DNA of 64,000 bases from Acidobacteriaceae bacterium (GCA_003134995.1 PLDC01000019.1:769855-833854); one strand, 5' to 3'. Positions 49,657 through 58,406 are shown, numbered from the stretch's first letter. Notes: a model not told the origin generated them from the letters alone. Numbers and translations are program-made.

Positions 49657-50544
49657 ATGAAGTTTCCAACTTCCTATCGCACGACACAGGTCGACGGCCT
49701 CTCGATCTTCTATCGGGAGGCCGGTCCGAAAGACGCGCCTACGCTCCTTCTGCTGCACGGGCTTCCGTCTTCATCGCGAATGTTCGAGCCGCTCTTTACG
49801 CGGCTCTCGGATCGCTATCACTTGATCGCCCCTGATTACCCTGGTTTTGGACACAGCGACTGGCCGGATCCGAAAACATTCGCATACACGTTCGATCACT
49901 ACGCCGAGGTCATGAATCACTTCACCGAAGCGCTCGGACTTTCGCACTACACACTCTACATGCAGGATTATGGCGGTCCGGTCGGTTTTCGCATGGCGTT
50001 GGCGCATCCCGATCGGGTCGAGGCTCTCATCGTTCAGGACGCGGTTGCGCACAATGAAGGCCTGGGTGCGAATTGGAAGACGCGGCGCGAATTTTGGGCA
50101 GATCGCGCTCCAAACGAAACTGCACTGCGCACAAATCTCCTGTCGCTGGCCGCAACACGTACTCGTCATGTTGGAAACGATCCGAACGTCGAACGTTATG
50201 ACCCCGATCTCTGGACCGACGAATTCTATTTTCTAAACCGGCCCGGCCAGGCAGAGATTCAAAGCGATTTGTTCTACGACTATCGAACCAACGTGGACGC
50301 CTATCCGAAATGGCAAGCGTGGATGCGGCAGAAGCAGCCGCGCCTGCTGGTGATCTGGGGCAAGTACGAACTCTCGTTCGACTCGGGCGAGCCGGAGCGT
50401 TACCGCAAAGACGTTCCGGACGCTGAAATTCACATCGTCGACGGCGGTCATTTCGCGTTGGACACGGCCGCAGATCAGATTGCCGCGCAGGTGCAAGGGT
50501 TCCTGATTTCTTTACGCGAGGAATCTGCGCGGCGGGCGGGATGA
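49657..50544 (+). CDS. Alpha/beta hydrolase, haloalkane dehalogenase/epoxide hydrolase-like
   Basis: A 295-residue alpha/beta-hydrolase. The oxyanion-hole motif is LLLHGLPSSSRMF; the nucleophile elbow is MQDYGGPVG, with Asp104 as the nucleophile as in haloalkane dehalogenases and epoxide hydrolases rather than the serine of esterases; the catalytic histidine is His265 in VDGGHFALD. A cap domain fills residues about 135-225. The substrate is not predictable. It lies 20 bp after the DUF4331 gene, with AAAGGAA before the ATG. Confidence 0.87.
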   Translation: MKFPTSYRTTQVDGLSIFYREAGPKDAPTLLLLHGLPSSSRMFEPLFTRLSDRYHLIAPDYPGFGHSDWPDPKTFAYTFDHYAEVMNHFTEALGLSHYTLYMQDYGGPVGFRMALAHPDRVEALIVQDAVAHNEGLGANWKTRREFWADRAPNETALRTNLLSLAATRTRHVGNDPNVERYDPDLWTDEFYFLNRPGQAEIQSDLFYDYRTNVDAYPKWQAWMRQKQPRLLVIWGKYELSFDSGEPERYRKDVPDAEIHIVDGGHFALDTAADQIAAQVQGFLISLREESARRAG

Positions 50545-50611
50545 AGCCGCTTTAGCAAGACCCGCGACCCGCCGTGTATTGCGTTCGAACCATTAGTGCG
50601 AAAGGCTATTT

Positions 50612-51322
50612 GTGCCGGGGAAGAAAACTGCAATCATAACCGAAGCATCGGGAGGCATTGGCGCCGGGTTAGTTGAAGCGTTTCTGCAGGCGGGTTATAA
50701 CGTCGTCGCGACCTCTCGTGACACCAATCGAAAGTTGACCGCCTCAGGCAGCCTGGTTCTGCTCGAGGGCGATATCGGCGAGCAGCAGACTGCTGCCGAT
50801 GCTGTCGAAGCGGCAATCAACAACTTCGGAACCATCGATGTTTTGGTGAATAACGCCGGCATCTTCCTCAACAAGCCTTTCACCGACTTCACTAAAGAGG
50901 ACTTCGACGCCCTTGTCTCTATAAATCTGCTTGGATTCTTCTACATGACTCAGCGCAGCGTGAAAGAAATGCTGAAACGGAAATCAGGATGCGTTGTCAC
51001 CATCACTGCCGCGCTTGCCGATCGGCCAATCGCCGGCACCAATGGCTCGGTTTCGATGATGACAAAAGGTGGGTTGAATTCAGCAACGCAGAATCTCGCG
51101 GTCGAGTATGCAAATGACGGCATCCGCTTCAATGCCGTAGCCCCCGGTGAAGTGGATTCAGCGATGCATCAGAGTGATTCCAGTGATCCGGTGTTGCGGC
51201 CTGCTATAAAAAGGGCGACGGTCAAAGATATCGTCGATGCCGTTCTTTACCTGGCACAGGCAGGTCATGTGAACGGAGAGATACTCCACGTGGATGGTGC
51301 CGCTCCCGCTCGTCGATGGTAG
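50612..51322 (+). CDS. Atypical short-chain dehydrogenase/reductase-like protein
   Basis: A 236-residue Rossmann-fold SDR. The nucleotide-binding motif TGxxxGIG reads TEASGGIG (Glu11 in place of Gly), NNAG is intact in VLVNNAGIF, and the catalytic YxxxK reads S-M-M-T-K with Ser148 where tyrosine is normal and Lys152 kept. A classical reductase mechanism is therefore doubtful, although cofactor binding may persist. The C-terminal FNAVAPGEVDSAMH and GEILHVDGA are typical of the family. It starts at a GTG with AAAGG upstream and precedes the MOSC-flavoprotein gene by 45 bp. Confidence 0.82.
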   Translation: MPGKKTAIITEASGGIGAGLVEAFLQAGYNVVATSRDTNRKLTASGSLVLLEGDIGEQQTAADAVEAAINNFGTIDVLVNNAGIFLNKPFTDFTKEDFDALVSINLLGFFYMTQRSVKEMLKRKSGCVVTITAALADRPIAGTNGSVSMMTKGGLNSATQNLAVEYANDGIRFNAVAPGEVDSAMHQSDSSDPVLRPAIKRATVKDIVDAVLYLAQAGHVNGEILHVDGAAPARRW

Positions 51323-51367
51323 AAATAAAGAGATGCTATCCACATGCTGGACTTCGACGAGGTGGGA

Positions 51368-53122
51368 ATGCCCCGGTTGCTGTCAGTAAACGTCGGCCTT
51401 CCACGCGACGTAACTTGGAACGGCAAGACCGTTCGTACCGCGATCTGGAAATCTCCAGTCGATGGACGTCGAATGGTGCGCAAGCTCGATATCGATGGGG
51501 ATGCGCAAGCCGATCTCGCCGGTCACGGCGGCGAGAACCGCGCCGTATTCGTCTACCAGATGGATTCTTACCATTACTGGGAGACCTTTCTCAGCCGCAG
51601 TGATTTTACTTTTGGCCAGTTCGGAGAAAACTTCACAGTCGAGGGACTTTCGGATGCCGACGTCTGCATCGGCGATCGATACCGCATTGGTGACGCGATA
51701 TTCGAAGTGTCACAGCCGCGCGTGACGTGTTACCGCGTCGGTATCCGCATGAATGAACCTCGTATGCCCGCATTGCTCGTTGAACATCACAGGCCGGGAT
51801 TCTACTTTCGCGTTTTGCAGGAGGGAGAAGTTGGCGCAGGCGACGACATTGTAAAAATTGCGGACGGTCCCGAGCGGATGACCGTGGCCGAGGTTGACGC
51901 GCTCCTGTATTTGCCGGGACAAACCACCGAGCAACTGCAACGCGCACTGCGAGTTTCTGCACTCAGCAAAGGTTGGCAGGGTTCATTCGAGGCAATGCTC
52001 GAACAAGACAGCTCCCAAACTAAGTTGGGGAATCCGGGACTCGCCTACGAGGCGCAAGCGCCAGCTTGGCAAGGATTTCGACAGATGCGAGTCGCGCGTA
52101 TTCAGAAGGAAAGCGATAACGTAACTTCCTTAGTTCTGGCTCCGGCCGATGGGCAAACGCTTCCTCTCTTCCAGGCAGGTCAGTTTGTCGTCATGCGAAT
52201 GCTCGTCGATCCGAACAAACCGCCAGTTCTTCGCAGCTATTCGTTGTCTGACCTGCCGGCGGCTGATCATTTACGAATCAGCGTCAAGAGCGAACCCAAC
52301 GGAGTTGGAAGTTCATTTCTCTGCAACCGCGCGCGCGAAGGAGATGTATTGGATGTGAGTGCGCCACGAGGAAGCTTCACGTTGCATCCCAGCCAGAATC
52401 CTGTGGTTCTGTTGAGCGCCGGAGTGGGCGCAACGCCAGTGATGGCGATGCTGCACGCACTCGCGGCTAAAAAATCGCAACGAGAGATCTGGTGGATCTA
52501 TGGAGCGCGCAATCGCGCCGAGCATCCATTCGCAGAAGAGTCGCGTTCATTGCTGAAACAGCTTTCTCGCGGACGCGCATATGTTGTCTACAGCAAGCCG
52601 ACGGCAAGCGACGTTGCAGGAACAGACTTCGATGCGCCCGGCCACATTGACATAGCTTTGCTGGAAAAAATCGGAGTGTCGCTGGGTAGTGACTTCTATC
52701 TCTGCGGCCCGCCTTCATTCCTGAAGAGCATGCTCGATGGGCTGCAAACCTGGGGTGTACCGGCCGGGCGTGTGCACACCGAAATCTTCGGTTCTCTCGA
52801 TGCGGTCACTCCTGGAATGGCGCAGGTTGCTAACGCCCCTCACCTGCCGCAAGGGCCGCCCGGTTCTGGCCCTTCGGTCTCATTCGCGCGCAGCGGGATT
52901 ACCGCTGCCTGGGATCCGAAATTCGCGAGCTTGCTGGAACTGGCGGAGGCGTGCGACGTTCCAGTCAGATGGTCATGCCGGACCGGAGTCTGCCACACCT
53001 GCATGACTGGCCTGATTGCCGGATCGATTGTTTACGATCCTGAGCCTCTGGAAAGACCCGCTCCCGGCAACGTTCTCGTATGCTGTTCCCAGCCAAGCGC
53101 GGCCGTCACTCTCGATCTCTAA
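51368..53122 (+). CDS. MOSC domain fused to ferredoxin reductase and 2Fe-2S ferredoxin domains
   Basis: A 584-residue three-part protein. Residues about 1-215 are a YiiM-like MOSC domain (LLSVNVGLPRDV, DLAGHGGENRAVFVY, FGENFTVEGL, QPRVTCYRVG). Residues about 225-470 form an FNR-type reductase (LRSYSLSDLP for flavin, LLSAGVGATPVMAMLH for NADPH, YLCGPPSFL). Residues about 495-584 form a plant-type 2Fe-2S domain with SCRTGVCHTCMTG and a final LVCCSQPS. MOSC domains act on molybdenum-cofactor or N-hydroxylated substrates, so an NAD(P)H-driven reductase for N-oxygenated compounds is plausible. GAGGTGGGA before the ATG at 51368 decides the start; an ATG at 51344 is possible. Confidence 0.88.
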   Translation: MPRLLSVNVGLPRDVTWNGKTVRTAIWKSPVDGRRMVRKLDIDGDAQADLAGHGGENRAVFVYQMDSYHYWETFLSRSDFTFGQFGENFTVEGLSDADVCIGDRYRIGDAIFEVSQPRVTCYRVGIRMNEPRMPALLVEHHRPGFYFRVLQEGEVGAGDDIVKIADGPERMTVAEVDALLYLPGQTTEQLQRALRVSALSKGWQGSFEAMLEQDSSQTKLGNPGLAYEAQAPAWQGFRQMRVARIQKESDNVTSLVLAPADGQTLPLFQAGQFVVMRMLVDPNKPPVLRSYSLSDLPAADHLRISVKSEPNGVGSSFLCNRAREGDVLDVSAPRGSFTLHPSQNPVVLLSAGVGATPVMAMLHALAAKKSQREIWWIYGARNRAEHPFAEESRSLLKQLSRGRAYVVYSKPTASDVAGTDFDAPGHIDIALLEKIGVSLGSDFYLCGPPSFLKSMLDGLQTWGVPAGRVHTEIFGSLDAVTPGMAQVANAPHLPQGPPGSGPSVSFARSGITAAWDPKFASLLELAEACDVPVRWSCRTGVCHTCMTGLIAGSIVYDPEPLERPAPGNVLVCCSQPSAAVTLDL

Positions 53123-53191
53123 TATCTGGCAGGAGCACCGCGACCTATCAAAGTTGCGAAGGATCAAAGTTCCGCGTAATGCTTATTCATA

Positions 53192-53249
53192 CGATGGTAT
53201 CGACCCATACCATCGTCCAATAGATTCCTCTCGTTAGTTCTGGCTTAAT
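53192..53249 (+). promoter_or_regulatory. Shared regulon promoter, copy 5 (sigma factor gene)
   Basis: CGATGGTAT (53192-53200), six bases, ATACCATCG (53207-53215) form a perfect 9-bp-arm inverted repeat that runs into GTCCAAT (53215-53221). Twenty bases later is GGCTTAAT (53242-53249). The start codon is 81 bases further on. This copy shows the dyad symmetry of the box most clearly. Confidence 0.65.
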
Positions 53250-53329
53250 CGCATCTGCATTCACAAACAAACGCCAGCCTGTTTGCAACTGGGCAAGCCA
53301 GGGCAAAACAGAAAATGAGAGGTAACACA

Positions 53330-53981
53330 ATGTCAGCAGCGACAAACTACCAATTGAACGATGCAGCGGCCATTGGACCTTTATTCATCACAAGTGACGA
53401 GACCACACTCCTGGCGTCTGCTCGAGCTGGTGACGCGGTGGCATTTGAGTGCCTTGTTATGCCGCACCGGCACACTCTTCTTCGTGTCACCCAACGAATT
53501 CTTCGCAATCGAGAAGATGCGGAGGACGCTGTTCAAACCGCATTTCTCGACGCTTTTCGTAATCTGAATGGCTTCCGTGGGCATTCGCAATTCTCCTCGT
53601 GGCTGACTCGCATCGCTATGAACGCGGCCTTGATGCGCGTGCGCGTGAGCCGGCGAAAAAAGGAAACATCCCTTGAGGATGTAACTGAAACAGGTGAGAC
53701 TCGGACGAGATTCTATCCAGTTGAAACCAGTCTGAACCCCGAGCAAGAGTACTTATCGAAAGAGGGCCGAGCTTTGTTCGAAGAAGGACTTAAGAGATTA
53801 AGACCGATCTATGTTGAGGTTCTCCAACGTGCAAGAATTGTCGGCCACAGAAACAGCAAGACTTTTGCACGTGCCGGTGGGAACAGTGAAAGCGAGGCTA
53901 CATCGAGCGCGCACCAAATTAGCGCGGCATGTGCAGTTGATAGCCGCACGCAGACGGCATCGTGAAATGGTCAGGAGCTAA
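53330..53981 (+). pseudogene. ECF-type RNA polymerase sigma factor gene, frameshifted between regions 2 and 4
   Basis: Region 2 is intact: LVMPHRHTLLRVTQRILRNREDAEDAVQTAFLDAF (parts), GHSQFSSWLTRIAMNAALMRVRVSRR. After LRPIYVEVLQ (ending at 53827) the frame loses homology. The next frame, from 53829, encodes a perfect region 4: VQELSATETARLL, VPVGTVKARLHRARTKLARHVQ, ending at TAA 53979-53981. By comparison with related sigma factors, about eight bases coding for LRD are missing. As read, the product would lack a DNA-binding region 4 and end at 53965. The ATG at 53330 follows GAGAGGT. This may be a true mutation or a sequencing/assembly error. Confidence 0.85.
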
Positions 53982-54035
53982 AGTGTAGGGAACAACTTAG
54001 GTGGTCGATGTGTACCGGTTGAAAATAGAATTAAG

Positions 54036-54275
54036 TGGTGGAGGCGGCGGGAGTCGAACTATCTAGCGTGCTGACAGCATGTAAGTTACTGATTCTAGGA
54101 AGTGCCACAACGGCTAAAAAGGCCTCATTGCCCGATCCATTGTACGTTTATTGTACGAAAATGCTTCCGACCTGGAGTCCGGCAGACCCACATAGCGACG
54201 ACAGTATCCCACAGATTCGTCGGGCTGGATCGAGAAAAAAACACCTAGCTTTCGCAGATAGCGCAAACCCCACCT
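54036..54275 (-). repeat. tRNA-3'-end attachment-like repeat, copy 1 (core plus right arm)
   Basis: Positions 54036-54064 are a 29-bp core found identically at 58634 and 63972. Read on the minus strand, it holds the tRNA T-loop TTCGACT, the T-stem half CCCGC, the acceptor half CGCCTCC, A and CCA, but not the rest of a tRNA. To its right, about 210 bp align with the right arm of copy 2, including the paired words TTGTACG...TTGTACGAAAAT (54140-54162) and ACAGTATCCCACAGAT. The left flank has no counterpart at copies 2 or 3, as expected for an outer attachment junction. Confidence 0.8.
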
Positions 54276-54318
54276 CGCCATTTCCTTGCTACGCCTGCTC
54301 CAACTTCCGGGTTGCCCG

Positions 54319-54675
54319 TTACTCGTCCATTTGGTTCGATAAACGGGCTGGATGTTTGGGTTCGGTGAATTCGAGCAGTTCGATGGGCGCGCCGTTTTCG
54401 ACGATGAATGCAACGCGGACACCGTCTGATGGGCTGTTCGGAGGAATCAGGATTTCGTGGCCAGCAAGCTCGGACGAAAGGTCGGTCACTTCAAACGCGA
54501 CGTGCGGCACTCGCCGCACGAGGTCGGGAACCGCCGCATCCGCTTCGAAGCGCATCCATTCCACGCCAAATTCGCTTTTCTGGTGACTGACGACAAAGAG
54601 TTTCAGATGCTTTAAATAGGTCTCCCCAGGCTTCGATTCGTTAGTGGGGATCCCGATGTGGTGAGATCGGCGCAT
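54319..54675 (-). CDS. VOC-family (glyoxalase-like) protein
   Basis: A 118-residue single VOC-like module: HHIGIPTNES at the start, VEWMRFEADAAVPDLVRRVPHVAFEV (part), then GHEILIPPNSPSDGVRVAFIVENGAPIELLEF with the terminal Glu ligand. It is shorter than most members but has both beta-alpha-beta halves. The substrate is unknown. GGAGAGAGAGC precedes the ATG. It lies just downstream of the serine hydrolase gene on the same strand, inside cassette A. Confidence 0.8.
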   Translation of the reverse strand: MRRSHHIGIPTNESKPGETYLKHLKLFVVSHQKSEFGVEWMRFEADAAVPDLVRRVPHVAFEVTDLSSELAGHEILIPPNSPSDGVRVAFIVENGAPIELLEFTEPKHPARLSNQMDE

Positions 54676-54712
54676 TGCTCTCTCTCCGGGAGAACCGGCG
54701 CAAAATTCTACT

Positions 54713-55954
54713 TTATTTCTTACCCGTACTACACGCTGCCTTCACAGCCGGGAGCAATCGGGGCAGCAGGAGATTGATGTCAGTTCCTCCATTCAGAACG
54801 TCCCAACCGGTAAAGACTACGATCAGGTTTTGCCGGGGAAAGACCATCAGTTCCTGGCCGCCGAAACCAGTTGCCATCCAGGCATACTCGCCTTCCAGCG
54901 GAATCAACCACCAACTGAAACCGTAATAAAGCCTTCCGCCTTCCACGGTATATGGCATGGGGACCTGGGGCGCCACCGACTGTTTCACCCAATCCTCTGA
55001 TACGATCTGTTTGCCTTCCCACAATCCATTGTTCAAATAGAGGAACCCAAGTTTGGCTAAGTCCTCGTCGTTGAGATACAAACCTCCTTCGGTATCGACG
55101 TTGCCAGCATAGTCGCGCTTCCAGTAGTGCTTGATGCCAAGTGGAGTAAAAAGATATTTCTCCGCATAGGTGTCAATGTCCTGTCCCGTTTCTTTTTGAA
55201 AAACGTAGGCGAGTAGCTCGGTGTCTGCGCTGCTGTATGTGAAATTCCGGCCCGGTTCTTCGACGATGGGTTCGTCAATCGCGTATTGCACCCAATCGTC
55301 GCTGGCCTCCATGTGAACAAAATCGTTCTCAGGGGAGTCGGACGATTCGGGGTAAAACAGTTCCTCCGAGTTCATACCGGAGGTCATGGTCAGAAGGTTT
55401 TCGACCGTGATGTGGCGCTTGCGGTCGTCCACATTTTTCACTTTCGCCAGATCGAAATACTTCAGCACAGGGGTCTTGAGGCTAGCCTTGAAATCGCCGC
55501 GCGTGATGGCAACTCCCAAAATGACAGAAGTGATGGTCTTACTAACAGACTGCATCGTGTGTAGGTCTGTCGCATGGTAATAGGGGTGCCATTCGGTATC
55601 GAAATAGTTGTAGCGCCCAACCAGCCGCGCGTTGAGCGGACCTTTTGTCTTAGCCTCTTTGGCGTAGATTTGGCCGTAATCATGCTTGTATTGCGCTGCG
55701 AAAACCTCCATGCCGCAACGGAAGACCCGGAAGCTGTCTGTCAGGGCGTACTTTCCATTGGCGATGTCCGCGTCGAGATTCTTCAACGTTTCCTCGTCGA
55801 GTCCAACCTTCGCAGGTGTTCCTTTCGGCCAGTTCTTCGTTGGCCAGATTACGGCGGAAGTGGGTGAGGCTGCTTGCCCGACTGCGAGCAAGCTTGCGGC
55901 TGCCAACAGGAATAGAGCGCCCGAAAGGATGAACCACCCAACTGTCTTTTTCAT
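54713..55954 (-). CDS. Secreted beta-lactamase-like serine hydrolase
   Basis: A 413-residue exported enzyme of the class C beta-lactamase/D-alanyl-D-alanine carboxypeptidase fold. The signal peptide is about residues 1-28. The SxxK active site is Ser136-Val-Ser-Lys139 in MQSVSKTIT. ENLLTMTSGMN and the second motif YSSAD (in place of YxN) follow, and GFGGQELMVFP lies near the expected third motif. It probably acts on a peptide or ester in the periplasm. True beta-lactam hydrolysis is unlikely to be its main role. It is divergent from the S9 peptidase gene. Confidence 0.87.
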   Translation of the reverse strand: MKKTVGWFILSGALFLLAAASLLAVGQAASPTSAVIWPTKNWPKGTPAKVGLDEETLKNLDADIANGKYALTDSFRVFRCGMEVFAAQYKHDYGQIYAKEAKTKGPLNARLVGRYNYFDTEWHPYYHATDLHTMQSVSKTITSVILGVAITRGDFKASLKTPVLKYFDLAKVKNVDDRKRHITVENLLTMTSGMNSEELFYPESSDSPENDFVHMEASDDWVQYAIDEPIVEEPGRNFTYSSADTELLAYVFQKETGQDIDTYAEKYLFTPLGIKHYWKRDYAGNVDTEGGLYLNDEDLAKLGFLYLNNGLWEGKQIVSEDWVKQSVAPQVPMPYTVEGGRLYYGFSWWLIPLEGEYAWMATGFGGQELMVFPRQNLIVVFTGWDVLNGGTDINLLLPRLLPAVKAACSTGKK

Positions 55955-56072
55955 GATTTCGCACCAAAGCTGACGCGAACCGAGCCGTCCGAAATCGCAA
56001 GCGGGCTAGCCGAATCTCCGAGATTATAGCTTGGCCAGCGTGTAAGAAAAGACCGTCAGCGGATGGTCGGCA

Positions 56073-56101
56073 ACTCTTACCTTACCGGATTAGGTAAGAG
56101 T
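56073..56101. promoter_or_regulatory. 9-bp-arm inverted repeat between divergent hydrolase genes
   Basis: ACTCTTACC, 11 bases (TTACCGGATTA), GGTAAGAGT. It lies in the 362-bp gap between the serine hydrolase and S9 peptidase genes, where it could be an operator serving both. I see no other feature in this gap apart from the ribosome site at its right edge. Confidence 0.4.
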
Positions 56102-56316
56102 AGCCCGTTATCCAGCCGGAAGGGTCAGGGGCAGAGAAATTTCCGTTGCCCACTCAAAGATGACGGCCGTCGATACCCCGCTCACTTCCTCAGACTGTGC
56201 GAAGCAAGTTCGTTGTCCCACGCGGACGTGTAGCGTATGATGCGCGAGTCACAAATCCCAATCAGAGATTCCCGGAAGCCACCTCGAAATTCGTGCCTGA
56301 GGCGGAGGTGGGGGTC

Positions 56317-58380
56317 ATGGTCATGCCCACGAATACGAGAAATTCGGCCCCATTCGCGGGAACGTCGCGAGTCGGAATCCTAGCGGCGCTCCTTGCCATC
56401 ACTGCGCTCGGTCGGGTTCAGGCCCAGACGCAAAAATTTGAGCTGGGAGACGTGCAGAAAATCGTCGCCGTTTCCAGTCCGGCGATTTCGCCGGACGGAA
56501 AGTCCATCGCCATCATAGTGACCCGCGTGAATTGGGACGAGGACCGTCACGACAGCCAGCTCGTCCTCGTGGATATAGCCACCGGCGCCCAACGGAAGCT
56601 CACCAACATCCGCAAAGGATTGAGCTCGCCGCAGTGGTCGCCTACCGGCGATCGCCTTGCCTTCCTTGCGGAAGCTGGTGAAGAAAAGAAAGCCGAAGAG
56701 CAGATCTTTGTGCTGCCCATGAACGGTGGCGAGCCGCAGCGGGTCACCAGCGCGCCTCTGGGAGTCGAACAGTTTGCCTGGCGTCCAGACGGCGCACGCA
56801 TAGCCTTCGTCTCGCCCGACGAACCACCCAACCAAGCCGACATCGAAAAGCACCACGACCTCTTCGAAGTGGGCGACAACTCATTTCTCGATACTGCCGC
56901 TCCCACTCCTTCGCACATCTGGCTGGTCTCTGCCTCAGGCGGCTCAGCAAAGCGCCTGACCTCCGGCGCGTGGAGCTTGTCGAAAACCGCGGAGGCTTCT
57001 TCGCCGTCCTCCCCGCTTTCCTGGTCGCCGGACGGCAAGCAGATCTGCTTCACTCGCCAGGCCGACCCGCATTACGGGGACTCCGATCAAACGGTCATAG
57101 AAATCCTGGACGTTGATAGCGGGAAAATCCGCCAACTGACGAAGCGCACTTTATTCGAAGGTTTTGGCTTCTTCGCGCCCGACGGCTCAAAGATTGCCTA
57201 CTGGTTTCCGCGCGACGGCGACTTTAACAATGAGAATGAAATCTTTGTTGCCTCCTCAACGGGCGGCGAAGGGAAGGATGTCACGCGCGATCTTGACCGA
57301 AATGTGATGCGCGCCATATGGATGCCTGACGGCAAATCACTTCTCGTTAGCGGCCACGACGGCACGCGAACCGCTATCTGGATTCAACCACTAGATGGTG
57401 CCGCGAAAAGACTCGACTTGGGCGACGCCAATCCTTCCTGGTGGTCTTGGGTGGACGCTGACGCCGGCAAGGACTCGTCGATCGCTTTCTCCGGAGGCAC
57501 GCCGACCCAACCTACCGAACTCTATTACCTCGCCTCGCCGGACGCAAAAGCGAAACGTCTCACCGACTTCAATCATGAGATCGCGACGCTTGACCTCGGT
57601 CGTACTGACTCCTTCGAATGGAACGGGCCGGACGGCTTCGTTGAAGATGGCACCGTTGTTTACCCTCCCAATTTCTCTCGCGAAAAGAAGTATCCGCTCT
57701 TTGTTTACCTTCACGGCGGCCCGCAAATGGCGGCCACTACAGACAACCCCGACTTTGCTTTCACCCAATTGGTTGTGTCACACGGCTACGTGTTCTTTGA
57801 GCCCAACTATCGAGGTAGCGATAACCGGGGCAACAAGTACCAGCGCGCCATCGTGAACGATGCCGCAGACGGCGGAGGTCGCGACATCATGGCCGGAATT
57901 GCCGCACTCGAAAAACAGGGCTTCATCGACACGTCTCGCGTCGCAGTTGGCGGGTGGTCCTACGGCGGATTTATGACGTCGTGGCTTATCAGCCACTATC
58001 ACAACTGGAAGGCAGCCGTTTCCGGCGCTGCGGGAAACAGCAGAGTCGACAGATATAGTCTCTCAGTGGAGGGGGTGTTAATGCGTTACAGGTGGGGCGG
58101 CTCGCCGTGGAAAAAAGAATACGCGAAAGCCTACGCAGAACAATCGCCCATCACCTACGCCAGCGATATCACCACGCCCACGTTGATCCTGCACGACACC
58201 GGCGACCCAAACGTATCGATCACCGACGCTTACCTTCTCTACCACGCGCTGAAGGACAACGGTGTCATCGTAAAATTCATTGCCATTCCCGTGGCTGGGC
58301 ATTTTCCCTACGACTCTCCCGTGCGGGAATCCGACATATACCACTACTGGATCGATTGGCTCGATCAATATGTGAAGTGA
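56317..58380 (+). CDS. S9-family peptidase (prolyl oligopeptidase/acylaminoacyl peptidase type)
   Basis: A 687-residue exported peptidase. The signal peptide ends near RVQAQTQ. Residues about 40-410 form a beta-propeller with repeated SPDG/WSPDGK motifs (ISPDGKSIAII, WSPDGKQICF, FAPDGSKIAYW). Residues about 430-687 are the alpha/beta-hydrolase catalytic domain with FVYLHGGPQM, nucleophile Ser in GGWSYGGFMTSW, acid in LILHDTGDPNV and His in VAGHFPYDSP. It cleaves short peptides. GGAGG lies seven bases before the ATG at 56317; the open frame extends to 56197. Confidence 0.9.
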   Translation: MVMPTNTRNSAPFAGTSRVGILAALLAITALGRVQAQTQKFELGDVQKIVAVSSPAISPDGKSIAIIVTRVNWDEDRHDSQLVLVDIATGAQRKLTNIRKGLSSPQWSPTGDRLAFLAEAGEEKKAEEQIFVLPMNGGEPQRVTSAPLGVEQFAWRPDGARIAFVSPDEPPNQADIEKHHDLFEVGDNSFLDTAAPTPSHIWLVSASGGSAKRLTSGAWSLSKTAEASSPSSPLSWSPDGKQICFTRQADPHYGDSDQTVIEILDVDSGKIRQLTKRTLFEGFGFFAPDGSKIAYWFPRDGDFNNENEIFVASSTGGEGKDVTRDLDRNVMRAIWMPDGKSLLVSGHDGTRTAIWIQPLDGAAKRLDLGDANPSWWSWVDADAGKDSSIAFSGGTPTQPTELYYLASPDAKAKRLTDFNHEIATLDLGRTDSFEWNGPDGFVEDGTVVYPPNFSREKKYPLFVYLHGGPQMAATTDNPDFAFTQLVVSHGYVFFEPNYRGSDNRGNKYQRAIVNDAADGGGRDIMAGIAALEKQGFIDTSRVAVGGWSYGGFMTSWLISHYHNWKAAVSGAAGNSRVDRYSLSVEGVLMRYRWGGSPWKKEYAKAYAEQSPITYASDITTPTLILHDTGDPNVSITDAYLLYHALKDNGVIVKFIAIPVAGHFPYDSPVRESDIYHYWIDWLDQYVK

Positions 58381-58406
58381 TCTCTAACCGATGTTTTGGC
58401 CGGATC

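Noticed and set aside
54036..54064. A tRNA gene on the minus strand
   Set aside because: Only the 3' part from the T-loop to CCA is present. The expected T-stem partner is replaced by CTATC-type sequence, and no anticodon or D-arm follows. The same holds at 58634.
54713..55954. Antibiotic-resistance beta-lactamase
   Set aside because: The SxxK is present but the second motif is YSS rather than YxN, and overall features fit the broad serine-hydrolase family of unknown substrates.
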